Assembly (NCBI RefSeq): GCF_025822605.1
Contig: NZ_JACKTY010000045.1
Span: 18,243 to 82,242, forward strand
DNA length: 64,000 nucleotides
Origin: Mycolicibacterium komossense
Lineage (GTDB): Bacteria > Actinomycetota > Actinomycetes > Mycobacteriales > Mycobacteriaceae
Reading direction: 5' to 3'
Part shown: piece after piece, positions 34,920 to 43,863 of the stretch
How the letters are laid out: each line of letters starts with the position of its first letter
Numbering within the stretch: the stretch's first letter is position 1
Translations under genes and position numbers: made by a program
The notes under the pieces: model-generated
Seen by the model: only the letters and a program-made list of their open reading frames with translations
Told to the model about the DNA's origin: nothing
Databases searched by the model: none

Positions 34920-36617
34920 TCAGCGGATGGCCAACGTCGCGACCCACCGGACATGCGTGCCCCCGCCGGCTACGCCGCTGATGTCGCAGCTACCACCGAC
35001 CAAGTGGGCGCGATGCTCGAAGTTGGCCAGTCCGCTGCGACGTTGGTTGGCCGGGTCGATTCCGCAGCCGTCGTCGGTGATATCGATGGTGAGTTCGTCG
35101 GCGACATCGATCTCCACCGTGAGATGTTCGGCGCCGGAATGCCGAACGGCGTTGCTGACCGCCTCGATGACGACGGCGGTGGCGTGCTCGGCGAGTTCGT
35201 CGCTGACGACGGTCAAGGGACCCGACATCCGTACCGTCGTCTTGATATCGCGGTCATCGGTGAGCTCGGCGATCCCGTTCTGAACCTGTCGGCGAAACCC
35301 GCCCGCCGCCTCCGTCCGGGACTGCAAACTGAAGATCGTCGTCCTGATCTCCTCGATGGTGGCCTGGAGGTCATCGACAGTGCGGTTGAGACGGTGGTTG
35401 ATCTCGACGGACCGGGATCGGGCAATTGTGCCTTGCAGGTCCATCCCGGCGGCGAAGAGCCGCTGGATGACGTGGTCGTGCAGATCGTGCGCGATACGCT
35501 CCCGGTCGGCGATCAGCGACAGCTCTCTTGTCTGTTCCTGACTTTCGGTCAACGTGAGGGCAACCGCCGCATGATCGGCGAAGTCGCTCATCATTTCCAG
35601 ATGGCTGGGGTCGAACGGTGAATCGCTCTCGTTCCTGGCGACGGCGAGCACGCCCAGAACCGATTGTCGGGCGCGCAGCGGGATCACGATCGCATGCCGC
35701 CGGCCGACGTCGCTGAACGACTGAATCGGGTGCTGGAACGATTCGGTGATCAGCGGCACGCCGGAGCGGAACACCCCGCCGGTCGTGGAGCCCTCCACTG
35801 GCACCTCCTGCCCCAGCAGCCGGTCGGCCAGCGGTCCCACTGCGGTGGAGATCACCAATGTCTGGACCTCGTCGGCGGGCAGCTCGGTATCGGTGGGGAC
35901 CAAGACGATGGCCTGATCCGCGTCGGTCAGTTCACGAACGCGTTCGGCGATCATCTGCATCGGATTGGCTCCCCGGTGGTGCTCAGACACCAACGCGGTG
36001 GTGATGGCCCGGCTCGCCTCCATCCACTTGGCCGTTGCGCGCATCCGGTCGAACAGTCGGGCGTTGTCGATGGCGACAGCCGCAGCGGACGCCAACGCCC
36101 GGGCAACATTCTCGTCGGATTCGCTGAACGTCGACCGTGTCTTCGGCTCGCTGAGATACAGGCTGCCGAAAAGATTGTGGCGGATCGTGATCGGCACCCC
36201 CAGGAAGGTGCGCATGGGCGGGTGGTGTTCTGGAAAACCGACGGCGGCCGGGTGCGCCGCCAGGTCGTCGAGGCGCAACGGCTCGGGGTTGTCGAGCAGC
36301 ACCCCGAGGACACCCTTTCCCACCGGGAGGTGACCGATTCGATCCGCGGTGGCCTTATCGATGCCAGAATGCAGAAACGAGGCCAGTGCACCGTCGGGAC
36401 CCAGCACGCCCAACGCGCCGTATCGTGCGCCGGTCAGTTCGATCGCCGCGGTCACGATGCGTCGAAGGGTGGCATCGAGGTCCAAATCTGACGCAAGCCC
36501 GACGATAACCCGAAGCAGTCGCCCCATCTGGTCGCGGGCGTGGAGCAACTCATCGAGTTGCTCGGGCATGCTGCTCACCAGCGCGGCAAACGCTGCATCA
36601 CGCTCGTCGCTATCCAC
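34920..36617 (-). CDS. dosS: DosS/DevS-type heme sensor histidine kinase
   Basis: A 565-residue soluble sensor. Two GAF domains (about 45-190 and 215-355) precede a HisKA_3/HATPase module. Segment AHPAAVGFPEHHPPMRTFLGVP (residues 121-142) corresponds to the first-GAF region that carries the proximal heme His in DosS/DosT; His131/132 are the candidates. The phospho-acceptor lies in RIAHDLHDHVIQRLF (His380). The N box is NAVRHSG (489-495) and the G box DDGCGID (515-521). In M. tuberculosis dosS directly follows dosR; here the nearest dosR is at 43864, opposite end of the island. The protein should sense O2, NO or CO and phosphorylate DosR. Confidence 0.9.
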   Translation of the reverse strand: MDSDERDAAFAALVSSMPEQLDELLHARDQMGRLLRVIVGLASDLDLDATLRRIVTAAIELTGARYGALGVLGPDGALASFLHSGIDKATADRIGHLPVGKGVLGVLLDNPEPLRLDDLAAHPAAVGFPEHHPPMRTFLGVPITIRHNLFGSLYLSEPKTRSTFSESDENVARALASAAAVAIDNARLFDRMRATAKWMEASRAITTALVSEHHRGANPMQMIAERVRELTDADQAIVLVPTDTELPADEVQTLVISTAVGPLADRLLGQEVPVEGSTTGGVFRSGVPLITESFQHPIQSFSDVGRRHAIVIPLRARQSVLGVLAVARNESDSPFDPSHLEMMSDFADHAAVALTLTESQEQTRELSLIADRERIAHDLHDHVIQRLFAAGMDLQGTIARSRSVEINHRLNRTVDDLQATIEEIRTTIFSLQSRTEAAGGFRRQVQNGIAELTDDRDIKTTVRMSGPLTVVSDELAEHATAVVIEAVSNAVRHSGAEHLTVEIDVADELTIDITDDGCGIDPANQRRSGLANFEHRAHLVGGSCDISGVAGGGTHVRWVATLAIR

Positions 36618-36728
36618 GCTCCCGACCCTTCGCCTCCGTTCGTGGAGACCAGGTGAGTCTAGGCCCGAACTGCCCGTTATCGCCAGTGACCAGGGAATAT
36701 CGCCTGTCGGGCGGCTTCGCCCGACAGC

Positions 36729-37724
36729 TCACCGCCTGGAGTGCGCCGGTCGCCAGGTGAGCACCTCATCGAGCGGTCGCCGAGGTGTGGGCGGCGGAGC
36801 GGTGTCGGTCGCCGGGACGACGCCGACCCTGATCACCACCTGGGGCAGGGCGCGTCCGGTCAGCTCGCGCAGGATGTCGCAGCTGGCCTCGAGCTCGGTC
36901 ATATGAGTCAGGGGACACGTCGCAAGCCCCGCCATCGTCGCTTCCAGCAGGGTCATCGATAGCGCTTGGCCACACGCGAGGATGTCGCGGCGGGTGTCGT
37001 CCAGTGCTGACAGCACCAAGACCTTGGAGGTGTCTTCTGCTACCTGTGATCGTCTTTCGCGATGATGGGTCACGGGAAAGTTGCGGCCGATATCGACCCG
37101 GTCGCTTTCGGCTGCGGAGATCAGCGAGCTCTGCGGTATGCCGTCAGAGGAACCGAACGGTCCTGTCCACCAAGATAATTCGGAGTGATAGGAGGAGTCG
37201 TAGAGTCTCAACGACTCCGTCAGCTGCGATGCTTCCGCCAACCGTGGACGAGCGTTGACCGGCAGGACATCCAGCTGCGCGAGGTCGTCGCCGACGCCGT
37301 GGCGCAGGAGCACTTCGACAGCATCCCAGCCGGACGGTGCTTCGAAAGGCAGCCGATCGGTGCGGCGCGCCATGATCGCCTCGGCCCGCAGGCGGTGGGC
37401 GTCGGTGACGAACGACATCGGCGAGAAATCGACCGACGCCAGGTGGGTGTGGTCGTTCGGGTTGGGGTAGTAGTCGACGTGCGACGCCCAACCGGTCGCG
37501 GCCATGGCCACGGTGAGGTGGTCGAGGACCGCACCGCAACTGAGGAGTGCTTGCCGGCCGGACGAATCAGTGTCGACCAGACGGTCGCGATCGAGGAAGA
37601 GCTGCAGTGAGTCCGCGTCGTCGACGAATCGCCACGGCTGGCTGTTGTGAATCGACGGCGCCCGGCACGCGCGGTGCACTGCTTCGGCGACAACATCGTG
37701 TGACACCACTGTTCTGGACGTCAT
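36729..37724 (-). CDS. Acg-family nitroreductase-like protein
   Basis: A 331-residue protein from ATG 37724, which has a textbook AAGGAGGAGCT upstream; the longer frame is rejected. Acg family (Rv2032, Rv3127, Rv3131 type) features: ACRAPSIHNSQPWRF near the N-terminus, RQALLSCGAVLDHLTVAMA, IMARRTDRLPF, GQALSMTLLEATMAGLATCPLTH, and LPQVVIRVGVVP near the end. Acg relatives bind FMN but lack demonstrated nitroreductase activity and may store flavin. Two DosR-like boxes 52-90 bases upstream are shared with the divergent Rv2004c-like gene. Confidence 0.9.
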   Translation of the reverse strand: MTSRTVVSHDVVAEAVHRACRAPSIHNSQPWRFVDDADSLQLFLDRDRLVDTDSSGRQALLSCGAVLDHLTVAMAATGWASHVDYYPNPNDHTHLASVDFSPMSFVTDAHRLRAEAIMARRTDRLPFEAPSGWDAVEVLLRHGVGDDLAQLDVLPVNARPRLAEASQLTESLRLYDSSYHSELSWWTGPFGSSDGIPQSSLISAAESDRVDIGRNFPVTHHRERRSQVAEDTSKVLVLSALDDTRRDILACGQALSMTLLEATMAGLATCPLTHMTELEASCDILRELTGRALPQVVIRVGVVPATDTAPPPTPRRPLDEVLTWRPAHSRR

Positions 37725-37775
37725 AGCTCCTCCTTGTGTGCTCTCCACTATCAGGTCCGTCTGGAATTCATCACC

Positions 37776-37815
37776 AGGGTCTTTGGGCCCAGATGGTGCA
37801 GGACCTCTGGCGCCC
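37776..37815. promoter_or_regulatory. DosR-box-like pair in divergent promoter region
   Basis: AGGGTCTTTGGGCCC (37776-37790) and AGGACCTCTGGCGCCC (37800-37815), between the Acg-like gene and the Rv2004c-like gene, 52-95 bases from either start. Confidence 0.55.
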
Positions 37816-37870
37816 GTGAAGGGCCTCAGGACGCTAGCTGTGAGGCGCCTGCGCAGGCAACGATCAGCAC

Positions 37871-39370
37871 ATGAACTCAGCACCGGTGGCGGGCGCGCCG
37901 CCTGACGCCGCTGAGTGCGGGGTCTTGGCGGCTCCCGAAATCTGCGAAACCCACACCGGCATAGTAGTTTTGATCGGCAATCGGGCCTACAAAGCGAAGA
38001 AATCCGTCGTGACCGATTTCCTCGACTTTCGTTCGGTCCAGGCCCGGGAAGAGGCCTGTGAGCGTGAAGTCCGGCTCAACAACAGGCTGGCCGCCGGTAG
38101 TTATCTGGGCGTCGCACATCTCACCGGTCTGGTCGGTGGCGAGTCGGAACCTGTGGTCGTGATGCGGCGCTACCCAGATGAGATCCGACTGGCGTCGATG
38201 GTGCGGCGCGGTGAAGCCGTGCAACAGCACCTCTCGGCGATCGCCGAGAGGCTTGCCCGCTTCCATGCGGAGGCGACCCGATCTCGTCAGATCGACATGT
38301 GCGCCAGAATCCCGGCGACCAGGCAGCGCTGGCAGGAGAACCTCGACGTGCTGCGCCAGCACGTCGCCGGCGTCTTGGACGCCGCGGCGGTCTCCGAGAC
38401 ACAGCGCTTGGCACTGCAGTTCATCAAGGCTCGGGCGGTGCTGTTCGAACGCCGCATTGCCGAGCGGCGAATCATCGACGGACACGGCGACCTGATTGCC
38501 GACGATATCTTCTGTCTTCCAGATGGACCCGTCCTGCTGGACTGCCTGGAGTTCGATGATCGCCTGCGCTACGTCGACAGCCTGGACGACGCCTGCTTCC
38601 TAGCAATGGATCTGGAGTTCCTTGGGCGCCCTGATCTCGGCGAGTTCCTCATCGAGGAGTATCGACGACTGGTCGGTGACCCGGCGCCACCAGCCTTAGC
38701 CCACTTCTTCATCGCCTACCGCGCCGTCGTGCGCGCCAAGGTCGACTGCATCAGGACAGTTCAGGGTGATGCCGAGGCTGCAACGGATGCGCGTCGGCAC
38801 CTCGAATTGGCGCGCAAACACCTTCGCGCGGGAACCATTCGGCTGATTCTGGTGGGTGGAGGTCCCGGCAGCGGCAAGACCACCCTGGCGCGGGGCCTGG
38901 GGGAATACTTGTCCGCGCAGGTGATCTCCAGTGACGACGTTCGCCGTGAGATGCAAGAGGCAGGCGAAATCGACGGTGCGCCCGGCGAGTACAACACCGG
39001 TCTCTATCGCAACGACAAGATCGACGCTGTCTATGCGGCGATGCTGCGCAGAGCCCGTCCACTGCTCGCCGGAGGACAATCGGTGGTCTTGGACGGGACG
39101 TGGCGCGACTCCCGGCAGCGTGTCAAAGCCAGGGAACTCGCGCGCGAAGAGAGCTGTCCGACAGTGGAATTAGCATGCGCGGTGCCGCTGGATGTCGCGG
39201 TGGCGCGCATCGCGCAACGCCTTTCCGGCACCTCCGACGCCACCCCGGAGATCGCCGCGGCCATGGCCGATGAGCACCACACGTGGGCAGAAGCCCATCT
39301 CATCGACACCAGCGGCCCCTTCGTGGAATCGCTGGCAGATGCGCAGGAAATGTGCTGTCTCGCCACCTAA
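37871..39370 (+). CDS. Rv2004c-like fusion: aminoglycoside-phosphotransferase-like domain plus P-loop kinase
   Basis: A 499-residue protein, the size of M. tuberculosis Rv2004c (a DosR-regulon gene). The N-terminal half (about 30-300) is kinase-like of the aminoglycoside phosphotransferase fold: YKAKKSVVTDFLDF, EREVRLNNRL, and the catalytic-loop-like IIDGHGDLIADDIFCLPDG, then LLDCLEFDDRLRYVDSLDD. The C-terminal half is a P-loop kinase with Walker A LVGGGPGSGKTTLARGL (about 326-342) and VVLDGTWRDSRQR. The small-molecule substrate is unknown. DosR-like boxes upstream fit hypoxic induction. Confidence 0.9.
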   Translation: MNSAPVAGAPPDAAECGVLAAPEICETHTGIVVLIGNRAYKAKKSVVTDFLDFRSVQAREEACEREVRLNNRLAAGSYLGVAHLTGLVGGESEPVVVMRRYPDEIRLASMVRRGEAVQQHLSAIAERLARFHAEATRSRQIDMCARIPATRQRWQENLDVLRQHVAGVLDAAAVSETQRLALQFIKARAVLFERRIAERRIIDGHGDLIADDIFCLPDGPVLLDCLEFDDRLRYVDSLDDACFLAMDLEFLGRPDLGEFLIEEYRRLVGDPAPPALAHFFIAYRAVVRAKVDCIRTVQGDAEAATDARRHLELARKHLRAGTIRLILVGGGPGSGKTTLARGLGEYLSAQVISSDDVRREMQEAGEIDGAPGEYNTGLYRNDKIDAVYAAMLRRARPLLAGGQSVVLDGTWRDSRQRVKARELAREESCPTVELACAVPLDVAVARIAQRLSGTSDATPEIAAAMADEHHTWAEAHLIDTSGPFVESLADAQEMCCLAT

Positions 39371-39480
39371 ACCCCGCACATCGGCTTCGGCGACACCGGC
39401 GCCGAGTCTGACCGCGTCGTCTGACCCGCGTTGCATCCATCGGGGTCGACCAGCGTGAAGGTCCCGCACCAACACTGCGA

Positions 39481-40881
39481 TCAGGATGACAGCAGCAGTA
39501 GCCGACCCCGCACTCGCCGGGATTCTTTGCAGGCACGCGTAATCGTGACCAGGTGATCGATACCGTCCTCGATCCCGCGGGCGATCTCGTCGGCACCCAC
39601 CGAGCCATCGAAATCACCGATGACCCCGAAGGTGAGTTGATCTCCGTAGCTGGTGATGGCGATGCCCAGGCGCAGGTGAATCGCGATCGGTGGGATAGGC
39701 AGCAGCGAGAGGACCGGGCGCCCCATGACCATCACCTGGTGTCTGGGTCCCGGCACATTGGTGGCCACCGTGACGACACCTCTTTGCGGCAACTTGGCCA
39801 GCAGCCGAATCAGCCATGCCGTCAACGGGAAAGGAATCAGGTTCGTCGCGAGTATCGCGGCGCTGCCGGCCTGGGACTGCCCGCTCAGCTTCGACGTCGT
39901 CAACCGACGATGCACACAGCGCAATCGCTGTAGCGGGTCGGTTTGTTCGACAGGGAGAAGAGGAAGCATCACCGACACCCTGTTATCCGGTGTGTGCACG
40001 TCCTCGGGAGCTCGTACCGAGACCGGTACCAGCGTCCGGAGTGAGTCACGCCGGATCGGACGATCGCGGCGCAGCATCGCTTCGCGGAAACTATCGGTGA
40101 TTGCAGCCAGTGCAACGTCATTGATCGTGACATCGAATCGGTGGCAGATCGACTTGACATCGGCCAGTGACACGGTGGCTGCGCTGAACCGGCGCAGGTC
40201 GGTGAGCGGACCCGTGAACTCCTGCGCTGCTGTGGAGAGGATCCCAGCGGCGATCTCGGTGGCGCCCAGGGCCGCCCGCCGCACCGTTCGGACGGTGTCG
40301 AACGACGTATTCCACACGCCACTGAGCCAATTCAGCGCGCCGCGGTCGAGGTGCCGACGATCGACATCTCGACCATCGTCTGCGCCATCGGGGAATTCCG
40401 TGTTGGTAGCGTTACCGTCACACAGTGCTGCCAGCATCGCGCCGGCAGCCATTCCGTCGGCCATGCTGTGATGGATCTTCAGAAGCAGTGCCCAACGGTC
40501 GCCGCTGAGCCCATCGATGAGCCAGCATTCCCACAGTGGTCTGGCGCGGTCGAGACGACGCTCCATCAGCTCGGCCACCAACCGGAACAATGCAGCATCG
40601 TCACCCGGCGCTGTTACTGCAACACGACGGGCGTGGCGGTGAATATCAAATCGGTCGTCGTCAACCCATTCGGGAGCGGTGAGATCCCACGGCTGACACT
40701 TCAGCACCTGTGTCCACCGTGGAATACTCTGGGTCCGTTGAGCAATCGTCGACAGGAATGCCGCTGAAGCAGGTGGCGGACCTTCGATCACTGCGACCGC
40801 ACCGATCGCCAGGCTGGCATGCTGATCGGCATCTTCGGCCTCGAGGAATCCGGCGTCAAGAGCGGAGAGACGTTGATTCAT
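39481..40881 (-). CDS. tgs1: Wax ester synthase/diacylglycerol acyltransferase (triacylglycerol synthase)
   Basis: Makes triacylglycerol or wax esters from acyl-CoA, 466 residues from ATG 40881 (GGAG 6 bases upstream; a 96-codon upstream extension of the frame is unconserved). N-terminus MNQRLSALDAGFLEAEDADQ is typical. The catalytic HHxxxDG motif reads KIHHSMADG (His137/138, Asp142). PLWECWLIDGL precedes it, and NVPGPRHQVMVMGRPVLSLLP lies in the C-terminal domain. It is divergent from an Acg-type nitroreductase exactly as Rv3130c (tgs1) is from Rv3131, so storage-lipid synthesis under hypoxia is likely. Confidence 0.92.
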   Translation of the reverse strand: MNQRLSALDAGFLEAEDADQHASLAIGAVAVIEGPPPASAAFLSTIAQRTQSIPRWTQVLKCQPWDLTAPEWVDDDRFDIHRHARRVAVTAPGDDAALFRLVAELMERRLDRARPLWECWLIDGLSGDRWALLLKIHHSMADGMAAGAMLAALCDGNATNTEFPDGADDGRDVDRRHLDRGALNWLSGVWNTSFDTVRTVRRAALGATEIAAGILSTAAQEFTGPLTDLRRFSAATVSLADVKSICHRFDVTINDVALAAITDSFREAMLRRDRPIRRDSLRTLVPVSVRAPEDVHTPDNRVSVMLPLLPVEQTDPLQRLRCVHRRLTTSKLSGQSQAGSAAILATNLIPFPLTAWLIRLLAKLPQRGVVTVATNVPGPRHQVMVMGRPVLSLLPIPPIAIHLRLGIAITSYGDQLTFGVIGDFDGSVGADEIARGIEDGIDHLVTITRACKESRRVRGRLLLLSS

Positions 40882-41001
40882 GGTGGCTCCGATATCCGTG
40901 GTCTGGTCGACGCGGGCACTGAATGGCTGCGGTAACGCCGCCTTCGCCAGGCTACGGCGGTCCACCCGATTTCGGCATCGAGCGTTCGTCACCGATCCGT
41001 A

Positions 41002-41016
41002 GGCACAAAGTCCCTC
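41002..41016. promoter_or_regulatory. DosR-box-like site between tgs1 and nitroreductase
   Basis: On the minus strand GAGGGACTTTGTGCC. It is 121 bases upstream of tgs1 and 141 bases upstream of the nitroreductase gene. Confidence 0.5.
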
Positions 41017-41156
41017 GCGTGCATAGCGATTCCGGCCACTGCCCGTCGGGCGGAGTGTGGAGCAGACTGCCCTTGGCGAAGTGACTTCTGGCTCTCGCTC
41101 AGCACCACGCTGATGGGGCATTGTCGAGTGAACTGCGAGATACAGAAGGTTGACTT

Positions 41157-42152
41157 GTGATGAACGCACACCTGCCAGATGCCGTGACTCTGCGCACCGC
41201 GCTGGGTCTGGCCATCCGGGCGCCGTCAGTGCACAACATCCAGCCGTGGCAGTGGCGGGTCGGCACCGACAGCCTGCACCTGTATGCAGATCCCGCCCGG
41301 CGACTCATGTACACCGACCCCGACGGTCGCGACGTGTTGGTCAGCTGCGGTGCAGCGCTGAACCATTGCGTCGTTGCATTGGCGGCGCTGGGGTGGCGAA
41401 GCAAGATCCGGCGGCTCCCGAATCCTGACGAACCGCTTCACCTCGCCGCCATTGAGGTCTATCCGCACGCGGCGGATGAGGTCGATATCACCCTGGCGGC
41501 TGCGATTCCGCGGAGGCGTACCGATCGGCGTATCTTCAGCTCCTGGCCCGTGGCGCATGGCGACATCTCGATCATGGGAGTCAGGGCAGCGCGGATGGGC
41601 GTAGCGATGCGGCACGTCGAGCCCTCAGTGGATCTGCGTGCTGCTCTGGCTCAGGCGGTGTGGCAGCATATCGGCGACGCCGGCTACCTTGACGAACTGA
41701 CCCGATGGAGCGGTCGATATGCCACCGCGACCGGCGTCCCGGCGTTCAACGTGCCGGATTCCGGACCGCATTCACCGATTCCGGGTCGGATTTTCGCCGG
41801 CACCGCATTTGCACAACCTGCAGAAGCACCGGCCGCCGACGACCACAGTGTCCTGCTAGCACTCGGCAGTGCTCAAGATGACGACCTCGCCCGGTTACGC
41901 GTGGGGGAGGCCACCAGTCTGGTATTGCTGAGTGCCACCGGCCTGGGTTTGGCGAGCTGCCCCGTGACCGAGCCGCTGGAGGTTCCTAAGGCGCGGGCAG
42001 TCATCCGTGCAGATGCATTCGAGGACAGGGAGTTTCCACAGATGCTGCTACGAGTCGGCTGGGCTCCCATCAACGCGGAGCCGCTGCCGTCAACCCCGCG
42101 ACTTCCGCTCGATGAGATCGTGGTTCGCCTGGACGGTGCCCGCTTCACCTGA
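41157..42152 (+). CDS. Acg-family nitroreductase-like protein (Rv3131 type)
   Basis: A 331-residue protein. It starts at GTG 41157 or ATG 41160, behind AGAAGG. Family blocks: LAIRAPSVHNIQPWQWRV, GRDVLVSCGAALNHCVVALAALGW, IPRRRTDRRIFSSWPV, EATSLVLLSATGLGLASCPVTEPLEV and FPQMLLRVGWAP. Second Acg-type protein in the window, about 35-40 percent similar to that at 36729 by eye. Position opposite tgs1 points to the Rv3131 orthologue. Its 3' end is 11 bases from the convergent usp. Confidence 0.9.
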   Translation: MMNAHLPDAVTLRTALGLAIRAPSVHNIQPWQWRVGTDSLHLYADPARRLMYTDPDGRDVLVSCGAALNHCVVALAALGWRSKIRRLPNPDEPLHLAAIEVYPHAADEVDITLAAAIPRRRTDRRIFSSWPVAHGDISIMGVRAARMGVAMRHVEPSVDLRAALAQAVWQHIGDAGYLDELTRWSGRYATATGVPAFNVPDSGPHSPIPGRIFAGTAFAQPAEAPAADDHSVLLALGSAQDDDLARLRVGEATSLVLLSATGLGLASCPVTEPLEVPKARAVIRADAFEDREFPQMLLRVGWAPINAEPLPSTPRLPLDEIVVRLDGARFT

Positions 42153-42162
42153 CTGCGCGCAT

Positions 42163-43002
42163 TCAGCGGACGACAAGAACTGAACACCAATTGTGGGTGT
42201 CGCGGCTTTGCCGGTACGGCCCTACGATCTGGGCCGCTCGTTTGACATGGGTATCGCCGATCACCGCCAGTTGGGCGGCGAGCTCGTCATGATCGCGGAG
42301 GAACCCGGCCACGTCATCGTCACATGCCACCGGATAGATGTGCAGGTGCGGGTACTGCTTTCGCCACGACGCGACTCGCCGCTCGAGCTCATATCCGTCG
42401 ATTCCACATGGTTCGGACGGCGCGACGCCAAGGGCAAGCACAGGTGCCCGGAGCAGACAGGCGGCCTCCAGCGCCCACGTGGCCACCGTGTTGCCGGCGC
42501 GGCTGCTATCGACGACTGTGACGATCCATTCTGACTCCAAGGTCGGTAGATCATTGTCCAGTCGGATGACAGCGACGGGGCAGTGCGCCTGCTGGGCCAC
42601 AGTGGTGGCAGTCGATCCGAGGGTTCGCTCGCAGAAGGGTGTGACGCCGACCGAGCCGACGCAGACCATCGTCGCCGAGGCTGATTCGGTGAGTAACATC
42701 GCATCGGTTTCGCCCCAGAGGATTTCGGTGTCGACCGCGATCAGCTTGCCGGTGGCATGCACAGCGGCGGAGGCGACGCGCAGGGCGGTTCTCCCGAATT
42801 CGGTCTCGGGCCAGTCGGCCGCCAAGTCGCTGGGATCCTCGTCCAGATCAGTGTCCTCCTCATCGACGGTGACGACGTGCACCAGCCGCAGCGGAACACC
42901 TCGGTCCACCGCAAAGTCCGCGGCCCATACGGCAGCATTGATGGCGGCTTGTGAGCCATCGATCCCGACCACAATAGGTGCTTCCGATTGGGTTGAGTTC
43001 AT
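42163..43002 (-). CDS. Tandem universal stress protein with degenerate C-terminal domain
   Basis: A 279-residue protein from ATG 43002, behind GGGGAAGGGAAACC. The first domain is canonical: PIVVGIDGSQAAINAAVWAAD, then CVGSVGVTPFCERTLGSTA. The second domain: WIVTVVDSSRAGNTVATWALEAA, with LAVIGDTHVKRAAQIVGPYRQS, lacks the glycine loop. An acidic insert EEDTDLDEDPSDL follows the first strand-helix unit. The divergent region towards the Rv1733c-like gene carries two DosR-like boxes. Confidence 0.9.
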   Translation of the reverse strand: MNSTQSEAPIVVGIDGSQAAINAAVWAADFAVDRGVPLRLVHVVTVDEEDTDLDEDPSDLAADWPETEFGRTALRVASAAVHATGKLIAVDTEILWGETDAMLLTESASATMVCVGSVGVTPFCERTLGSTATTVAQQAHCPVAVIRLDNDLPTLESEWIVTVVDSSRAGNTVATWALEAACLLRAPVLALGVAPSEPCGIDGYELERRVASWRKQYPHLHIYPVACDDDVAGFLRDHDELAAQLAVIGDTHVKRAAQIVGPYRQSRDTHNWCSVLVVR

Positions 43003-43077
43003 GGCGGTTTCCCTTCCCCGGCAGGTCGTTACGAGCTGTCTCGCCGGGACGCTACGTCGGGTCCAGTGCTGCGGGCT

Positions 43078-43174
43078 GGGGTCGTTGGTCCCTCGTCGGT
43101 CCGCGAACGTCACCGGACTTCGCCGCCGAGTGTCTTGATGACTTCAGCCTTTCTGCCTTGGTGTCTTTCGGCCC
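43078..43174. promoter_or_regulatory. DosR-box-like sites in divergent promoter region
   Basis: GGGGTCGTTGGTCCC (43078-43092) is 76 bases upstream of the usp gene. GGTGTCTTTCGGCCC (43160-43174) is 87 bases upstream of the Rv1733c-like gene. Each is placed to serve one of the two divergent promoters. Confidence 0.5.
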
Positions 43175-43260
43175 TCGGCTGTCGAGACCTCAGTAGGCAA
43201 GCATGAGGGATGAGCTAATACCGCACCCGTTTGCGGGGCTGCTTTTTGAGGAGTGGTGTG

Positions 43261-43851
43261 ATGGAGTTCTTCACCCTTGACTGGGGTCGCAGTTGGCTGG
43301 CGCGGCTGTTCGGGCGAAATGCTTTGGTACGGAACAGTGATCGATTGGAGGCACTGATCATCGCTCTGGCAGTGGTGGCGGTCATAGTGGCCATTCCGGT
43401 GGCGGCGGGGTTCGGGACGTCGGTGAAGGAGAGCAGGTCAACCGCGTACGCGCAGCAGGCGCTGAGCCGGCACCGGGTGACCGCGACGGCACTGGAGAAC
43501 GCGGAATTGCACGCGCAGATCTATACCCAGACCTTCAGCGTGCAGGCGCGGTGGGCGGCAGCAGGTGCAATCCATGTTGGCAACATCCCTGCCCCGGAGA
43601 TGGTCCACGTCGGTGATCGGCTGGTGATCTGGACCGACGACAGCGGAAACTACGCAAAGAATCCGATCGATCCTCGTCAGGCGGTGGCCGACGCGATTGG
43701 CTGGGCCGCCTTCACCTGGATGTCGTTTACCGCGATCCTGGCCATCGCTGTCTACGGCCTGCGCCGAAACCTCCGACACACCCGTTTTTCCCAATGGGAC
43801 CGAGAACTCGATGCCCTGGTCGGCGACGGTGGCGGCCGCACCAGTCACTAG
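43261..43851 (+). CDS. Rv1733c-family membrane protein
   Basis: A 196-residue protein from ATG 43261 (GAGGAG 8 bases upstream). It has two membrane helices: residues about 28-50 (LEALIIALAVVAVIVAIPVAAG) and about 145-165 (AAFTWMSFTAILAIAVYGL). Between them is a soluble loop, probably outside, with VKESRSTAYAQQALSRHRVTATAL. RNALVRNSDRLEA before the first helix and a late Arg-rich cytoplasmic tail are typical of the family. Rv1733c (210 residues) is a strongly induced DosR-regulon gene of unknown function. It converges with dosR, 12 bases apart. Confidence 0.88.
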   Translation: MEFFTLDWGRSWLARLFGRNALVRNSDRLEALIIALAVVAVIVAIPVAAGFGTSVKESRSTAYAQQALSRHRVTATALENAELHAQIYTQTFSVQARWAAAGAIHVGNIPAPEMVHVGDRLVIWTDDSGNYAKNPIDPRQAVADAIGWAAFTWMSFTAILAIAVYGLRRNLRHTRFSQWDRELDALVGDGGGRTSH

Positions 43852-43863
43852 CTGTTACGTCTA

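Noticed and set aside
40882..41169. 96-codon N-terminal extension of the triacylglycerol synthase
   Set aside because: Unconserved, crosses the divergent promoter region with a DosR-like box, and the ATG at 40881 has its own GGAG site and the conserved family N-terminus.
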